Shown here: positions 6,606 through 7,477 of the stretch, one piece after another | Layout of the letters: every line of letters begins with the position of its first letter | Position numbering within the stretch: the first letter of the stretch is position 1 | Assembly (NCBI GenBank): GCA_903873565.1 | Contig: CAIQOY010000185.1 | Location: 1 to 7,477 of the forward strand | Direction of reading: 5' to 3' | Source: an uncultured Actinomycetes bacterium | Lineage (GTDB): Bacteria > Actinomycetota > Thermoleophilia > Gaiellales > F1-60-MAGs149 | DNA length: 7,477 bases | Made by a program: the position numbers and the translations under genes | The notes under the pieces: model-generated | The model's input: the letters and a program-made list of their open reading frames with translations, nothing else | Databases searched by the model: none | Told to the model about the DNA's origin: nothing

Positions 6606-6615
6606 CGCCGCACCG

Positions 6616-7477
6616 ATGACCGACCGCCTCCCCGCCCACCTCGCCGTCGCCGACCTTCGCGTCGAGACGACCGGCGGACGGGAGATCGTCCGCGGCGTGT
6701 CCCTCGCGGTGCGGCCCGGCGAGCTGGTCGGCCTGATCGGCGAATCCGGCAGCGGCAAGACGACGGTCGCGCTCGCCTGCCTGGGCTACGCGCGCCCCGG
6801 CCTCAGGATCGCGGGCGGTGCGGTGCGCATCGGCGACGTCGACCTCCTCGCCCTGCCGGAGCACGAGGTGCGGAGCCTGCGCGGACGCCTCGTCGCCTAC
6901 GTGCCCCAGGATCCCGGAGCCTCGCTCAACCCGGCCTTCCGGGTCGCCGACCACCTCGCCGAGGCGCGACGCGACCGGCCCGACGCACCGGCGCCGGAGG
7001 ACCTCCTGCGCCGCGTCCGGCTCCCCGACGACCCGGGGTTCCTGCGCCGCTACACCCACCAGCTGTCCGGCGGCCAGCAGCAGCGCGTCGCGATCGCGAT
7101 GGCGCTCGCCGGCGGCGCCGAGGCGATCCTGCTCGACGAGCCGACGACCGGGCTCGACGCCGTCACCAAGGCGGCGCTCCTGCGCGAGCTGCGGGACCTC
7201 TGCGACACCGGCATCTCGGCCGTCCTGGTCAGCCACGACCTCGCCGCCGTCAGCGGGATCGCCGACCGCGTCGCCGTCCTCTACGACGGCGTCCTCGTCG
7301 AGGAGGGCCCGCTCCGCGAGGTGCTCGGGTCGCCGCTGCACCCGTACACCGACGCGCTGATCGCGGCCGTCCCGGAGGCGCGCTCCGCGACGCGCCCGGC
7401 GGCCGGCCCGCTCGCCGGTGAGGCGCCCGCCGCTGCCGGCTGCCCCTACGCGACGCGCTGCGCGCGCGCCGACGACG
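6616..7477 (+). CDS. Peptide/nickel-type ABC transporter ATPase, DppD/OppD-like (3' end outside window)
   Basis: 287 residues are visible and the frame is open to the right edge. This cytoplasmic ATPase should power the importer whose other parts are encoded divergently. Walker A is G-E-S-G-S-G-K-T-T (42-50); the Q-loop is Y-V-P-Q-D-P with S-L-N-P (Q98); the ABC signature is L-S-G-G-Q-Q-Q-R (150-157); Walker B is I-L-L-D-E-P (171-176) with the catalytic E175; the D-loop is G-L-D (179-181); and the switch His is H207 in S-H-D-L. H-P-Y-T (242-245) and the start of the oligopeptide-transporter C-terminal domain, G-C-P-Y-A-T-R-C (275-282), place it in the Opp/Dpp class. The start is ATG at 6616-6618, eight residues before the domain begins. 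No Shine-Dalgarno sequence precedes it, and the frame is open further upstream, with GTG at 6553 as an alternative start. Whether a second ATPase domain or gene follows cannot be seen. Confidence 0.92.
   Translation, partial: MTDRLPAHLAVADLRVETTGGREIVRGVSLAVRPGELVGLIGESGSGKTTVALACLGYARPGLRIAGGAVRIGDVDLLALPEHEVRSLRGRLVAYVPQDPGASLNPAFRVADHLAEARRDRPDAPAPEDLLRRVRLPDDPGFLRRYTHQLSGGQQQRVAIAMALAGGAEAILLDEPTTGLDAVTKAALLRELRDLCDTGISAVLVSHDLAAVSGIADRVAVLYDGVLVEEGPLREVLGSPLHPYTDALIAAVPEARSATRPAAGPLAGEAPAAAGCPYATRCARADD

Noticed and set aside
6478..7341. Upstream extension of the binding-protein frame by about 288 codons
   Set aside because: It is antisense to the ABC ATPase and has no recognisable domain. 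The Shine-Dalgarno sequence and signal peptide mark the start at 6477.
6519..7421. Plus-strand open frame of 300 codons in another frame across the ATPase gene
   Set aside because: It encodes an Arg/Pro-rich string without motifs. The neighbouring frame starting at 6616 has every ABC ATPase motif and is open to the window edge.
1..7477. Search by eye for a defence, mobile, CRISPR, toxin-antitoxin or biosynthetic system
   Set aside because: No nuclease, recombinase, repeat array, small gene pair or modular enzyme motif is visible. All genes belong to transport and small-molecule metabolism families.

Overview
The window is uniformly GC-rich, with C or G in nearly every third codon position. 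It carries GTG starts, a Tat-type lipoprotein signal and overlapping start/stop junctions. This fits a high-GC actinobacterium; the Solirubrobacterales/Thermoleophilia are possible, but no marker gene is present to fix the lineage. It looks like ordinary chromosomal metabolic DNA. I see no transposase, integrase, tRNA, rRNA, CRISPR array or phage gene.

Layout. (1) Positions 2-859 (+) hold the C-terminal part of an APC-superfamily amino acid permease whose start lies outside the window. (2) A strong GC-rich hairpin (867-899) sits between this gene and a convergent gene and probably terminates one or both transcripts. (3) Positions 6477 down to 902 (-) form one tightly packed operon. In transcription order it encodes a Tat/lipoprotein solute-binding protein (SBP_bac_5 type), a DppB/OppB-like permease, a DppC/OppC-like permease, an RraA/HMG-aldolase-family protein and an FAD-dependent amine-oxidase-family flavoprotein. 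The permease-permease and permease-RraA junctions are 4-base GTGA and ATGA overlaps, and the last gap is 24 bases. (4) A 138-base divergent intergenic region (6478-6615), visibly more AT-rich than its surroundings, holds a good sigma70-like promoter reading into the operon, a dyad in the expected 5' leader, and a weaker candidate promoter reading the other way. (5) Positions 6616 to the window end (+) hold an Opp/Dpp-type ABC ATPase, read in a frame with no stop before the window edge. It supplies the nucleotide-binding part of the importer.

Working model. The ATPase, two permeases and the binding lipoprotein make a peptide/nickel/opine-type (PepT family) importer. The RraA-family lyase and the flavoprotein oxidase are probably cytoplasmic enzymes acting on the imported compound, since they are coupled to the permease genes. 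The substrate cannot be read from the sequence. The most useful points are the uptake-plus-two-enzymes operon, the variant residues in the RraA-like active site, the start of the oxidase without a Shine-Dalgarno sequence and in frame with the preceding stop, and the divergent promoter region. I did not find a clearly unprecedented system.
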